Assembly (NCBI GenBank): GCA_031551965.1
Contig: JAVBMW010000002.1
Span: forward strand, 53,824-117,823
Reading direction: 5' to 3'
DNA: 64,000 bases
DNA from: CALVGQ01 sp031551965
Lineage (GTDB): Bacteria > Bacillota_I > Bacilli_A > Erysipelotrichales > Erysipelotrichaceae
The position numbers and the translations under genes were made by a program. The notes under the pieces are model-generated. The model worked only from the letters and a program-made list of their open reading frames with translations, searched no databases and was not told where the DNA came from. Shown one piece after another: positions 35,061 through 43,414 of this stretch; positions within the stretch are counted from its first letter, which is position 1; each line of letters starts with the position of its first letter.

Positions 35061-35582
35061 TAATTCTATTTTTTCTTTTTGAAGCTGTCGTGCTTTCTTA
35101 AATAAGGTAGCGATCAAAACTATACAACCTACAATGATGATAAATGATAAGCCTGTTCCCGTTAATTCTCCATTGACAAAAATAGAACTACTTTCACCTA
35201 AGCTTCGATGCAAAAACAAGCCGATCCAGAAAAGTAAATTAAAAAAACATCCATTAATGTTTTCATTGAGAGAAATATAAGCATCATGTTTGATGCAATA
35301 AACGGCAAATACAACAATTGAACATACTATAGTAATCGATACTACTCCAACGGGGTCAGCCCACATGCTTCCAGTATCAACCCATCGAAACGCATTGAGT
35401 ACCATGCATGTCATCATTGTAAAATAAGCATATTTAAATTCGATTCCTCTTTGAATTATTTGACGTTCATCATATCTAAATGGCGAAGGTTTTCCTTTAA
35501 CTTTCAAATATACTAAATAGAAACAACCTATCATTATCATGATAAACATAGTATTCAGTTGGATCAAAAGATCAGTATTCAT
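35043..35582 (-). CDS. DERQ-array membrane protein 5
   Basis: A 179-residue membrane protein with an N-terminal helix (about 8-26), then FRYDERQIIQRGIEFKYAYF and a second helix, and KHDAYISLNENI followed by further hydrophobic segments. The YDERQ and NDAY-x2-INDNI motifs are shared by all five array members. It ends in a basic/acidic coil (KKARQLQKEKIELEKE). It starts one base after the stop of the previous member. The biochemical function is unknown; the conserved cytosolic loop between helices is the likely working part. Confidence 0.8.
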   Translation of the reverse strand: MNTDLLIQLNTMFIMIMIGCFYLVYLKVKGKPSPFRYDERQIIQRGIEFKYAYFTMMTCMVLNAFRWVDTGSMWADPVGVVSITIVCSIVVFAVYCIKHDAYISLNENINGCFFNLLFWIGLFLHRSLGESSSIFVNGELTGTGLSFIIIVGCIVLIATLFKKARQLQKEKIELEKESG

Positions 35583-36134
35583 TTAAATGCCCTCTTTCGC
35601 AATTTTTTTCAGTTCTTTTTTCTTCAATACTAATGCAATATTAATTAAAATAATTGATATCACTATTAAAATACTAAACAAATTACTCATAACACTTTCT
35701 TTAAGAACTAAAATATTTTTACCTGCTCTATATACTTCAATTATAAACCAGCCCAACCCTCCACCAATACAGCGATCAATATTATCGTTTATTTTTACAT
35801 ATGCATCATTTTTGATACAGTATAATAAAAAGACTAAAACAGACAACATTAAGCCTAGTATTGGAGGTTCTTGTTCCTTAAAAACAAACAATTCTAAGCT
35901 TTTACCAGTAAAAATAACAAGTAAGATATAGCCAGCTAAAGTAAGAAAAGCTAACTTAAATCCATTTCCTCTCGCAACTTTTTGACGTTCATCATAAGTT
36001 CCGTGAGGGTGCATTACAGAGTTTAAAACAAGTTTCAAATCTTCACCTTTTATTACACGAGAAGCTATCACAAAAATCAACATTAACCCCATTACGACAA
36101 GCGTAAATCCCATTGCACTTGCTTCATTACTCAT
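35583..36134 (-). CDS. DERQ-array membrane protein 4
   Basis: A 183-residue paralogue: an N-terminal helix (about 8-26), GTYDERQKVARGNGFKLAFL, a second helix, then a hydrophobic segment leading to KNDAYVKINDNIDRC and two more helices. It lies six bases after the XRE regulator gene. Function unknown; it is certainly related to its neighbours by the shared motifs. Confidence 0.8.
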   Translation of the reverse strand: MSNEASAMGFTLVVMGLMLIFVIASRVIKGEDLKLVLNSVMHPHGTYDERQKVARGNGFKLAFLTLAGYILLVIFTGKSLELFVFKEQEPPILGLMLSVLVFLLYCIKNDAYVKINDNIDRCIGGGLGWFIIEVYRAGKNILVLKESVMSNLFSILIVISIILINIALVLKKKELKKIAKEGI

Positions 36135-36140
36135 AGATAT

Positions 36141-36350
36141 TTATTCCTCCTCATTTTCATCATTCCAAAATAATTGATCCAACGTTTTGTTCAATGCTCT
36201 ACTTATCGCAATACATAAATTGATCGTAGGATTATAATCACCTTTTTCAATTGCATTAATTGTCTGTCTAGTCACTCCCACTTTATCCGCAAGTTCTTGT
36301 TGGGAAAGATCTAGAGCAGCACGAGCTGATTTTAGTTTTAAATTCTTCAT
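36141..36350 (-). CDS. Small XRE-family regulator
   Basis: A 69-residue Cro/CI-type DNA-binding protein that is almost only a helix-turn-helix: KSARAALDLSQQELADKVGV and TRQTINAIEKGDYNPTINL. It overlaps the preceding array gene by four bases and sits in the middle of the five paralogues. Small XRE regulators of this kind often pair with short membrane proteins in Firmicutes, acting on their own operon; here it likely controls the array. No binding site was identified. Confidence 0.9.
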   Translation of the reverse strand: MKNLKLKSARAALDLSQQELADKVGVTRQTINAIEKGDYNPTINLCIAISRALNKTLDQLFWNDENEEE

Positions 36351-36895
36351 TCTGTATCCTCTTTAGTAAGTTTCGCTTTTTTAATACAAAGAGTCACAAG
36401 GATAGAGAAATTTACTATAGTTCCAACAAGTAAGTATAATCTATTATTAAGTTTTCCATCAATCCATAATCCATCATTGTGCAAAATTAATCCTGATCCC
36501 AATAACATGGCAATCAAAGTAATTAAACTAGATAATAAAATGAAATTGATATTATCATTGATCGCAAAATAAGCATCATAAGCAATACAATAAATAGAAT
36601 AAACCCCTGTAGCTATAATTATGCAAGAATATAATAAATTTAATGAATCGGTTAATTCCAGAAATTCTTCAAATACTAAAACACTGAGGACAGCTGAAAC
36701 CAGCAATGTATAAAAAGCATATTTGTATCCTTCTCCTCTTCTGATTTTTTGACGTTCATCATAAATTTTCTTTGAAGACACTTCTTTTCCTTCATATTCT
36801 TTTTTTTGTTTCTGATATGCTGAAATGAACCAAATCACACCTATAAGTATTAAAATGATTCCATAAATTATTCTATTATAAAGATTATCATTCAT
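36347..36895 (-). CDS. DERQ-array membrane protein 3
   Basis: A 182-residue paralogue with N-terminal helix (about 8-25), KIYDERQKIRRGEGYKYAFY, two central helices, AYDAYFAINDNINF and a final helix pair. It starts after GGAGGATTTAAA and its stop overlaps the XRE start, linking it to the regulator. Confidence 0.8.
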   Translation of the reverse strand: MNDNLYNRIIYGIILILIGVIWFISAYQKQKKEYEGKEVSSKKIYDERQKIRRGEGYKYAFYTLLVSAVLSVLVFEEFLELTDSLNLLYSCIIIATGVYSIYCIAYDAYFAINDNINFILLSSLITLIAMLLGSGLILHNDGLWIDGKLNNRLYLLVGTIVNFSILVTLCIKKAKLTKEDTE

Positions 36896-36936
36896 TTTAA
36901 ATCCTCCAAATCATTTTGCTATTATTATATTCTTTT

Positions 36937-37476
36937 TTATTTTTCTTCGCTTTTCAATTGATGTTTTTTCATAAACAACGCAATACACACCATCAACAAC
37001 GACACAGACATCACTAGACTCAAACATCCTATTTCAAATAATTCATCGCTATACAAGCGGATTGCCCCATTTATTCCATTTGATAAACAAAGTAAACCCA
37101 CCGAAAATAAAGCACGGTCAATATTATCATTGATTGACAAATATGCATCGTTAACTATCCAGTATAATGTCATTGCTGTGAAGGCAATAAGTATTGATAT
37201 TATATTCGCAATTTGTAGTGAAATCCATTGAGAACCGTTAGAGCTAATTACCGAAAATATAACGTTAAACAAAATCAAGACAAAGAATCCTACTTTATAG
37301 CCTTTAGCTCTTTCCAACATTTGGCGTTCGTCATATTTTCTTACAGTAATATTTGTTTTTTTCTTCCGAAAAATTAAATAAAGTAAGACGAGAAATGCCA
37401 ATACAATCAAAATATATTCAATTTTTTGTTGTCTTTCAATTTGTTCAATCAATTTTAAACGTTCAAGTTCATTCAT
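36937..37476 (-). CDS. DERQ-array membrane protein 2
   Basis: A 179-residue paralogue: a short coil-forming N-terminus (LERLKLIEQIERQQK), a helix at about 20-36, RKYDERQMLERAKGYKVGFF, and VNDAYLSINDNIDRA before the last helices. It overlaps the previous member by four bases. Function unknown. Confidence 0.8.
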   Translation of the reverse strand: MNELERLKLIEQIERQQKIEYILIVLAFLVLLYLIFRKKKTNITVRKYDERQMLERAKGYKVGFFVLILFNVIFSVISSNGSQWISLQIANIISILIAFTAMTLYWIVNDAYLSINDNIDRALFSVGLLCLSNGINGAIRLYSDELFEIGCLSLVMSVSLLMVCIALFMKKHQLKSEEK

Positions 37477-38006
37477 GATTCTTCAAATCCTTTTTTCTTT
37501 TTTATCAACAACCCTAAGATTATAAAACAAAAAATCACACCTACAATTAAAGTGATATCAGTAGCAATTCGATAATCTGTAAATATTACTTTTCCAAACC
37601 ACGATATAACTAAATACAAAAGTGGAACAATCGCAAGCCATATCATTTCAATTATGTTTTTATTAATATTATCGTTTATCCCAATTAGTGAATCATTATT
37701 TATATTGTAAATGATACACACCATTAAAGAAACTACCACTCCAAGTACCAATATATCAATTGTCGAAGCCACAATATTTAATTTTTTATAAATTATTGTC
37801 GCAAAAACCATTACAATTACTAGAATAAAATATGCATATTTAAAGGCTATGTTTTTTATTTGATTTTGCCGCTCATCAAAGATAACATTTTGATTTTGCA
37901 CAATATTTTTAGATTTTTTTGTATAGTAAGCATTTCTAATGATTCTAAATATCCTCGAGAAGATTATTCCAATTGCTATACTATAAAGTTGTTTATATTC
38001 ATTCAC
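37473..38006 (-). CDS. DERQ-array membrane protein 1
   Basis: The most divergent paralogue, 177 residues: VIFDERQNQIKNIAFKYAYF and NNDSLIGINDNINK. I chose the GTG at 38006, preceded by TTGGAGGATC, because an ATG 15 codons upstream lies inside the -10 box at 38042-38047, and the shorter form matches the length of its paralogues. It is the first gene of the array operon. Confidence 0.75.
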   Translation of the reverse strand: MNEYKQLYSIAIGIIFSRIFRIIRNAYYTKKSKNIVQNQNVIFDERQNQIKNIAFKYAYFILVIVMVFATIIYKKLNIVASTIDILVLGVVVSLMVCIIYNINNDSLIGINDNINKNIIEMIWLAIVPLLYLVISWFGKVIFTDYRIATDITLIVGVIFCFIILGLLIKKKKGFEES

Positions 38007-38041
38007 AGTTTGATCCTCCAATCTATTCTTTGTATGATGAA

Positions 38042-38070
38042 ACAATATCATATACCTTACATTATGTCAA
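38042..38070 (-). promoter_or_regulatory. Promoter of the DERQ array
   Basis: On the minus strand TTGACA (38065-38070) and TATTGT (38042-38047) are 17 bp apart, ahead of the GTG start at 38006. Confidence 0.55.
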
Positions 38071-38099
38071 ATATATATTACATTTCATAAATAATAAAA

Positions 38100-38119
38100 C
38101 TCTTTAATTTCTCAAAGAG
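38100..38119 (-). terminator. Terminator of the trmH-like gene
   Basis: CTCTTT and AAAGAG arms, followed on the minus strand by TTTTATT. Confidence 0.6.
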
Positions 38120-38848
38120 CTATTTGAATTTATATAAACAGATTCCCGCAGCTACTGCCACATTAAGCGATTCAAAATCATTCATTTCGATTTTTACATT
38201 GAAATCACATAGGTCAAGAACTTCTTGTGTAACTCCTTGCCCCTCATTACCAAAGACCAAACCTACTTTATTAGGACAAGTAGCTTCATTTAATGGAATA
38301 GCTTTGTGTAATGAAGTTCCTATAATCGTAATTCCCTTTTCTTTTGTCCTCAACAATACTTCATTGAGATCAGTTCTTATAATTGGAATTTGAAATAAAG
38401 CACCTTGTGTCGAACGCACACATTTATCATTATAGATATCAACGCAATCTTTGGAAATTATGATTTCTTCATATCCAAAACTGATAGCGGTCCTGATGAT
38501 CGTTCCCATGTTCCCTGGATCTTGGATCCCATCTAAAAAAACCATTTTATCTTTGACTTCAAATTCATGATTACTTTGTCTGCATACCGCAATCATTTGT
38601 ACCTTCGAAACATTTTGACTTAGCTTATCTAATACTTCTTGGCTTACTTGAATATGCTCGAGTTGGGTAAAAGGATGATCATAATTTTTTAGAATTAAAA
38701 GTTGTTCCACCACATTAAACTTTAATGCAACTTCGATCAAGTGCTCCTGCTCGATCAAAAAAAGACCGACACTATCTCTTTGTTTCTTTGAATGAAGTTT
38801 AGTCCATTCTTTGATACGATTATTTTGAACAGATTCAATGATTTCCAT
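38120..38848 (-). CDS. TrmH/SpoU-family RNA 2'-O-methyltransferase
   Basis: A 242-residue SPOUT methyltransferase. The three SPOUT motifs are visible: DGIQDPGNMGTIIRTA (near 103-118), VGLVFGNEGQG (near 194-204) and DFNVKIEMNDFESLNVAVAAG (near 215-235), which make the trefoil knot that binds SAM. The N-terminal part is a substrate-binding domain of the RlmB/TsnR type (LIEQEHLIEVALK). The precise rRNA or tRNA target is unknown. ATG 38848 was chosen since GAGGTGG lies before it. Compare the interrupted homologue at 42695-43414. Confidence 0.9.
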   Translation of the reverse strand: MEIIESVQNNRIKEWTKLHSKKQRDSVGLFLIEQEHLIEVALKFNVVEQLLILKNYDHPFTQLEHIQVSQEVLDKLSQNVSKVQMIAVCRQSNHEFEVKDKMVFLDGIQDPGNMGTIIRTAISFGYEEIIISKDCVDIYNDKCVRSTQGALFQIPIIRTDLNEVLLRTKEKGITIIGTSLHKAIPLNEATCPNKVGLVFGNEGQGVTQEVLDLCDFNVKIEMNDFESLNVAVAAGICLYKFK

Positions 38849-38881
38849 AAGCCACCTCAATATCCTTATTTTAACATAAGT

Positions 38882-39631
38882 TTAGTGGGCATGACGATAA
38901 ACTTTCCCATTTTCGAGTTGTATTTGTTTTGCCTCGAACATTTCACTGACTGTAACCAGTTGATAACCTTGTTCTGTCAATTCTTTAACGATGATTGCAG
39001 TAATTTCGACTGTTGTTTCATACATATCATGCAACAAGATCACATCGCCATCCTGAACCTGACTCAACACTTCATTAACTGAATACTTCACATTTTGAAG
39101 AGACCAATCCTTAGTATCTATTGACCAATTGACCATCGGATAGTCACATATTTCTTTCAAGTGTTGATCTGTATTTCCAAAAGGAGGGCGCAATACTTTG
39201 GGTAAAAACTCTTCATCCAAAAACTGTGACAGTACTTTTACACTGATGTCTAACTGTTCCTTCATCGCTTCATCACTCATTCGGCTGATATCCTTATGAC
39301 CATAAGTATGATTTCCAAGTTCACAACCTAAAAGCACCATTCTTTTGACTGTTTCAATGTGATGTTCAATACGATTTCCGATCATAAAAAATGTCGCCCT
39401 TGCCTCATATTCTTCTAAAATATCTAAAATTTGTGGTGTATATATTTCATGAGGACCATCATCGTAAGTAATCGCAACCATTTTTTTATTAGGATCAATC
39501 ACCGGCTGTGCAATTTCGATAATACTTCCCTTAATTACTTTAGTCGTATCTGATTTTACCCTATTCGGATTATAGGCATACAAAATACAAAAACTTAATA
39601 TAAAAAACAACCCCAGTATTTTAGGTTTCAT
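38882..39631 (-). CDS. Polysaccharide deacetylase (NodB fold)
   Basis: An exported carbohydrate esterase family 4 enzyme of 249 residues. The N-terminus (ILGLFFILSFCILYAY) is a signal anchor. The NodB motifs are ITYDDGPH (catalytic Asp and metal Asp), GNHTYGHKDI (metal histidines), RPPFGN and LHDMYE. It likely removes acetyl groups from peptidoglycan or another wall glycan; the family also includes chitin deacetylases. It is alone, ahead of the trmH-like gene on the same strand. Confidence 0.9.
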   Translation of the reverse strand: MKPKILGLFFILSFCILYAYNPNRVKSDTTKVIKGSIIEIAQPVIDPNKKMVAITYDDGPHEIYTPQILDILEEYEARATFFMIGNRIEHHIETVKRMVLLGCELGNHTYGHKDISRMSDEAMKEQLDISVKVLSQFLDEEFLPKVLRPPFGNTDQHLKEICDYPMVNWSIDTKDWSLQNVKYSVNEVLSQVQDGDVILLHDMYETTVEITAIIVKELTEQGYQLVTVSEMFEAKQIQLENGKVYRHAH

Positions 39632-39672
39632 AAACTCACCTCAATCTAATGTATGATTAAGTCAAGAAAAAA

Positions 39673-39688
39673 AGCCCAGTTTTGGGCT
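39673..39688 (-). terminator. Terminator of the phosphoesterase lipoprotein gene
   Basis: AGCCCA and TGGGCT arms around AAAC with seven T following on the minus strand. Confidence 0.75.
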
Positions 39689-40925
39689 ATTTCATTTTTG
39701 TTTCGAATGTTGCATCATTGATTCCATCATTTTCAAGCATTGTGTTTAAATAATTATTCATCGATACTCCAGCATCTACCATTTTATCTATTAATTCCTG
39801 ATTTTCTTTTTGATATTCAGAAGTCAGCATACCTTGATAATATAAGTAGTTTGTCTCTAACATAAATTCAAGGGCTTGAGCTCTTAATTCTTCATCTTCT
39901 ATAACATCTGTACGATTGGCAAACTTGAATCCATTGACCATTTTGAAGTAATCTTTGGAATAGGCAGCGAAATCATTTCCCTCAACTAAAGAGTTCAAAT
40001 TTGTCGTATCAAGATCTTTAGTCTTATATGTAAAATTAAAGTTTTCATCGATATGAATCTGACCATAAGAATGAGGACTCTTTAAAAATGCACTATTTGT
40101 GATCTCAGTAACGTTATTTTCCTGTTTGATGTCTTGGATATGAATATGAGCACTAATATTGATTAATTGTTCACCATTAAATAGATCAATAAAATCCTGT
40201 GACCCAACAATTCGGTAACCTAAATCAAATCGTTCATTATGTAACAAGAGATTCTCATGAGTGAATGTGATGATTTTCATATCATTTTCTTTTGCATAGT
40301 CGATTTGTTTTTGAGCCCACTCCAATACTTCGGGATAAAACATTTGATATCCACCTTCTAAAATCATCAGTAAAATATCATCATTCGCTTTGACACTATA
40401 AAATGCAGCACAATTACCCGATTCCGGTAAAACTGCATCATTGTATCCATAATCCTTAAACAAAGGAAAATAATCTTCATAAGTCGCTGAATCGATTGGA
40501 ACTGCATCATTGTTTCGGTAAGCAAACGTTGTTTCTAAATACATATCGTGATTACCAATATTCATTAAAACTAATATTCCCGCATCTTTTAAAGGACGAA
40601 TCGTCTTTTCAAACTGAATATGACTCGCAACTTCCCCATTATAAGAAAAGTCACCATTGATCACGATCACATCTGGCATTTCAACTAACATTTGTCTTAC
40701 CCACTCTTCTGTAAGTTCAACAATGTATTCAGTCATTCTTCCGTCTGCCTGCAACATGGCTTTGTAAAAATACTCAGATTTATCATTGACTTCATCGCCT
40801 AAAAAATGAAAATCATTTACCACAACAATATCTAGTGGTTCCGCCATTTGTTTTATTGGTTCTTGTTTTTGTGTGCATCCTGACACGATAAGACACATCA
40901 GTAAAATCCATAGTAGTTTTTTCAT
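39687..40925 (-). CDS. Metallophosphoesterase lipoprotein
   Basis: A calcineurin-like phosphoesterase of 412 residues tethered outside the cell: signal peptide MKKLLWILLMCLIV with lipobox VSGC. Metal-binding motifs are VVNDFHFLG, INGDFSYNG, NIGNHDMY, FTHENLLLH and ISAHIHIQD. ATG 40925 was taken as start because AAGGAATT precedes it and the signal peptide begins there; an in-frame ATG 14 codons earlier adds a polar extension. Substrates of surface enzymes of this kind can be nucleotides, phospholipids or teichoic acid parts. Which applies here is unknown. Confidence 0.85.
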   Translation of the reverse strand: MKKLLWILLMCLIVSGCTQKQEPIKQMAEPLDIVVVNDFHFLGDEVNDKSEYFYKAMLQADGRMTEYIVELTEEWVRQMLVEMPDVIVINGDFSYNGEVASHIQFEKTIRPLKDAGILVLMNIGNHDMYLETTFAYRNNDAVPIDSATYEDYFPLFKDYGYNDAVLPESGNCAAFYSVKANDDILLMILEGGYQMFYPEVLEWAQKQIDYAKENDMKIITFTHENLLLHNERFDLGYRIVGSQDFIDLFNGEQLINISAHIHIQDIKQENNVTEITNSAFLKSPHSYGQIHIDENFNFTYKTKDLDTTNLNSLVEGNDFAAYSKDYFKMVNGFKFANRTDVIEDEELRAQALEFMLETNYLYYQGMLTSEYQKENQELIDKMVDAGVSMNNYLNTMLENDGINDATFETKMK

Positions 40926-40972
40926 AGCTAATTCCTTTTTAATATTCTCTTGAGATAATTTTAACATATAAA

Positions 40973-40993
40973 ATGCGGATGGACTATCCGCAT
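40973..40993 (-). terminator. Terminator of the PEPCK/HPr-kinase-like gene
   Basis: ATGCGGAT and ATCCGCAT arms around AGTCC, with TTTAT following on the minus strand. Confidence 0.7.
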
Positions 40994-40995
40994 AA

Positions 40996-42690
40996 TTATT
41001 TTTTTATTAATTGCAATAAGCTTTCTGCAACTTCTTTTAATCCTTCATCTTTTTTTCCTTCTACACCAAGACATGTATAGATTTCACCGACGAAGATATT
41101 CTGCGCTTTAAATTCACCAAACATTTCATCAATGATCGACCTGCATTTTTCTTCTTTTTGCATTGGTCCAAACGGATTCGCAAAGAATGTTGTCGACAAA
41201 CCGCTTTCCTGTGTTGTCCCAAGCGCAAAGCGTTTTCCTTCTATAAAAATTTCTTTCGCCTCTGCGTGATTAGTAAGTTCTACAAGTCCACGTTCATCGG
41301 TATAATTGTTGGCATAAAGAAAGAAGTCGACGGGATGGCTTTTGGTGATAACTTCATAAGTTGCGGCTGGTACCACGACTCGAGCATTGGCAGTTTCCGG
41401 ATTGAAGAAGATCGAACGGTCCAAATCCCGATAAGCACTACCTGCCTCAAGATCATCTAAGCGCACAAATGCCCCAATTTCAGTTCCTTGCGCAACGATT
41501 TTTCCATTTTCTAAATGAAGCGACCCCATATCATCAAAGACGATCTCACGATCAATGATTTCATCTTCTGCAAAATTACTTAGAGCTTCAATGGATTCAG
41601 ATTTACCGGCACCAGAATCGCCAATCATTACGATACCTTTTTGAACACCGTTCTTCAAAGTAATGTTGATCATTGCGCCATGAAGAGGCAACCATCCTTT
41701 TTCCATCATCGAAAGATTATGAAGTGTCAAAGTCATTTTCTTCAAATAACCAAAATACTCAATTTTTTCATTATAGGATACTTTTCCAACCCAGATATTG
41801 TTTGCCTGATCATGATAAAATGTAGTTTCATCCGTGCCATCTGGATTTCCGAAAAGAACGATACAATCCGGACGATGACCAATGCATTCTTTTGCGCTCG
41901 CAAGTTCAAATAAATTCGCAAGGGCAATAGCACTACTTGTAAAATCTCGGTGAAAATAAATGAAGACAAGTAAAGAGCCTACTTTGCAAGGATAGCACAT
42001 CCATTCACGATTCCCTTTCACAAAATCCTTGATCGGATTTGTTTTGGTTTCAGTAAATGTTCCTACTCGTTTATTAAATTTTGGATGAATCAATAAGGGT
42101 GTGCGAAGTAGTACACGGTTAATAAAGGGAATATTTTCAAGTTGAGAATATTCTACAGGCAGTTTACGTGAATATTCAGTCAGTAATATTGCAGCATTGG
42201 TTCCAGCTTGTAGTTGGCGATACACTCTATTTTTTGACCCTTGAATTTTTTGTTGAATAGAGCGATAAAAACTTAAGATCATCTGATTGAAGTTATTATC
42301 CGCATCAATGAAATTGGCTAATTGTAACCCTTCTTCATCATTTGTTGAAATAATCGATATTCTTTGCTTATTGCGCCAAAAAGTATAAGCTTCTTCTACC
42401 GCATGAAGAAGCTTAGCTTTTTCATTCAATAAGGGATGAAATATTTCATCAATATCTAGTACCATCAAAACTTTTAATAAGCGAATCATTTCTTTCTTGA
42501 CTTCACTTACAGGCAAACCTTGAGACAACCAGATATAATTTTTTACACTCTTTTTTTGATAGTTCAATAAAAACATTTCCAAAAACTGTTCAAATGGTTC
42601 GCTACTTAATAATTCTTCACTACTTGAATAATATGATTTTGTATAATTGATCAAAGCTAAATTTCCATTAAGATATAGTGATTCTTTCAC
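40996..42690 (-). CDS. PEPCK/HPr-kinase-like P-loop protein
   Basis: A 564-residue protein with a C-terminal nucleotide-binding core. GDSGAGKSES at 357-366 is a Walker A of the PEP carboxykinase / HPr kinase group, with LPLHGAM before it, DREIVFDDMGS after it, and RVVVPAATY further on. The first 300 residues are helical and have no named domain. Such proteins are often annotated as ATP-type PEP carboxykinase in Firmicutes, but they are not close to PckA. A gluconeogenic role is uncertain, and phosphorylation of a protein or small molecule is equally possible. It stands directly downstream of the broken trmH gene. Confidence 0.65.
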   Translation of the reverse strand: MKESLYLNGNLALINYTKSYYSSSEELLSSEPFEQFLEMFLLNYQKKSVKNYIWLSQGLPVSEVKKEMIRLLKVLMVLDIDEIFHPLLNEKAKLLHAVEEAYTFWRNKQRISIISTNDEEGLQLANFIDADNNFNQMILSFYRSIQQKIQGSKNRVYRQLQAGTNAAILLTEYSRKLPVEYSQLENIPFINRVLLRTPLLIHPKFNKRVGTFTETKTNPIKDFVKGNREWMCYPCKVGSLLVFIYFHRDFTSSAIALANLFELASAKECIGHRPDCIVLFGNPDGTDETTFYHDQANNIWVGKVSYNEKIEYFGYLKKMTLTLHNLSMMEKGWLPLHGAMINITLKNGVQKGIVMIGDSGAGKSESIEALSNFAEDEIIDREIVFDDMGSLHLENGKIVAQGTEIGAFVRLDDLEAGSAYRDLDRSIFFNPETANARVVVPAATYEVITKSHPVDFFLYANNYTDERGLVELTNHAEAKEIFIEGKRFALGTTQESGLSTTFFANPFGPMQKEEKCRSIIDEMFGEFKAQNIFVGEIYTCLGVEGKKDEGLKEVAESLLQLIKK

Positions 42691-42694
42691 ATCG

Positions 42695-43414
42695 TTACCT
42701 CCTTTGTCTAACTATTTCAAAACTGATCGCAGCCACAGCACTGGAAGCATTAAGTGCATTTCTAAAATCATTCGCATAAGGAACATAGACATTCTGATCG
42801 CTTAAAGTTAAAACAGTTTGACTTAGTCCACGCATTTCACCACCGATTGCCAAAACAAGCGGTTGATTAAAATCTGCCTCAAAGTATTCAATGGCATCTT
42901 TTCTCATGGCACTCATGACTATGCATCCTGCTTTTTTACAAATTTCAATTTCCTTTTTCAAATCGTTTTAAAAACATAAATTGATATATTCGCTTGCCCC
43001 TGCACTTGATTTAACGATCGTACTTTCAACTTTACTCCAATCACGGTCAGGTAAAATAACACCATTACACCCTGCTGCATACAGTGTTCTTAGTGCATAG
43101 CCCAAGTTAAATGGATCCTCGATTCCTTCAAGTACTGCAACAAATGGTTTTTCGACTTTTAAACAATCTTCTATTGTCTGTTTCTTTCTTTCATCCGCAA
43201 AACAAAGTACACCGCCATGTGTTTTTCCTGTAGCGATTTCATCTATTTTAGAGCGTTCAACTTTCTTTACAGCAACATTACGTTTTTTGGCTTGATTTTC
43301 AATAAAACTAATATCGCGATCTTTCTTTTTTGCATCGATCCAAATTTCTTTAACAGTCCTATTTCCAGCTAAAAGCGCAGCCTTGACACTCAAATTTCCC
43401 TCAAAACAAATCAT
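42695..43414 (-). pseudogene. TrmH-family methyltransferase interrupted by an in-frame stop
   Basis: Two pieces of one SPOUT methyltransferase lie in the same frame. The first (43414-42968) has the substrate domain and motif 1, EGIEDPFNLGYALRTLYAAG, and ends ASEYINLCF then TAA. Translation would resume at once with NDLKKEIEICKKAG and go on through motif 2 (LAIGGEMRGLS) and motif 3 (FRNALNASSAVAAISFEI) to 42695. Nothing is missing except the sense codon at 42970-42968. This is either a recent nonsense mutation, read-through, or a sequence error. The start overlaps the U32 gene stop (ATGA), so the gene sits in a U32-RNA methyltransferase operon. The intact relative at 38120-38848 could back it up only if their targets overlap. 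Confidence 0.8.
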
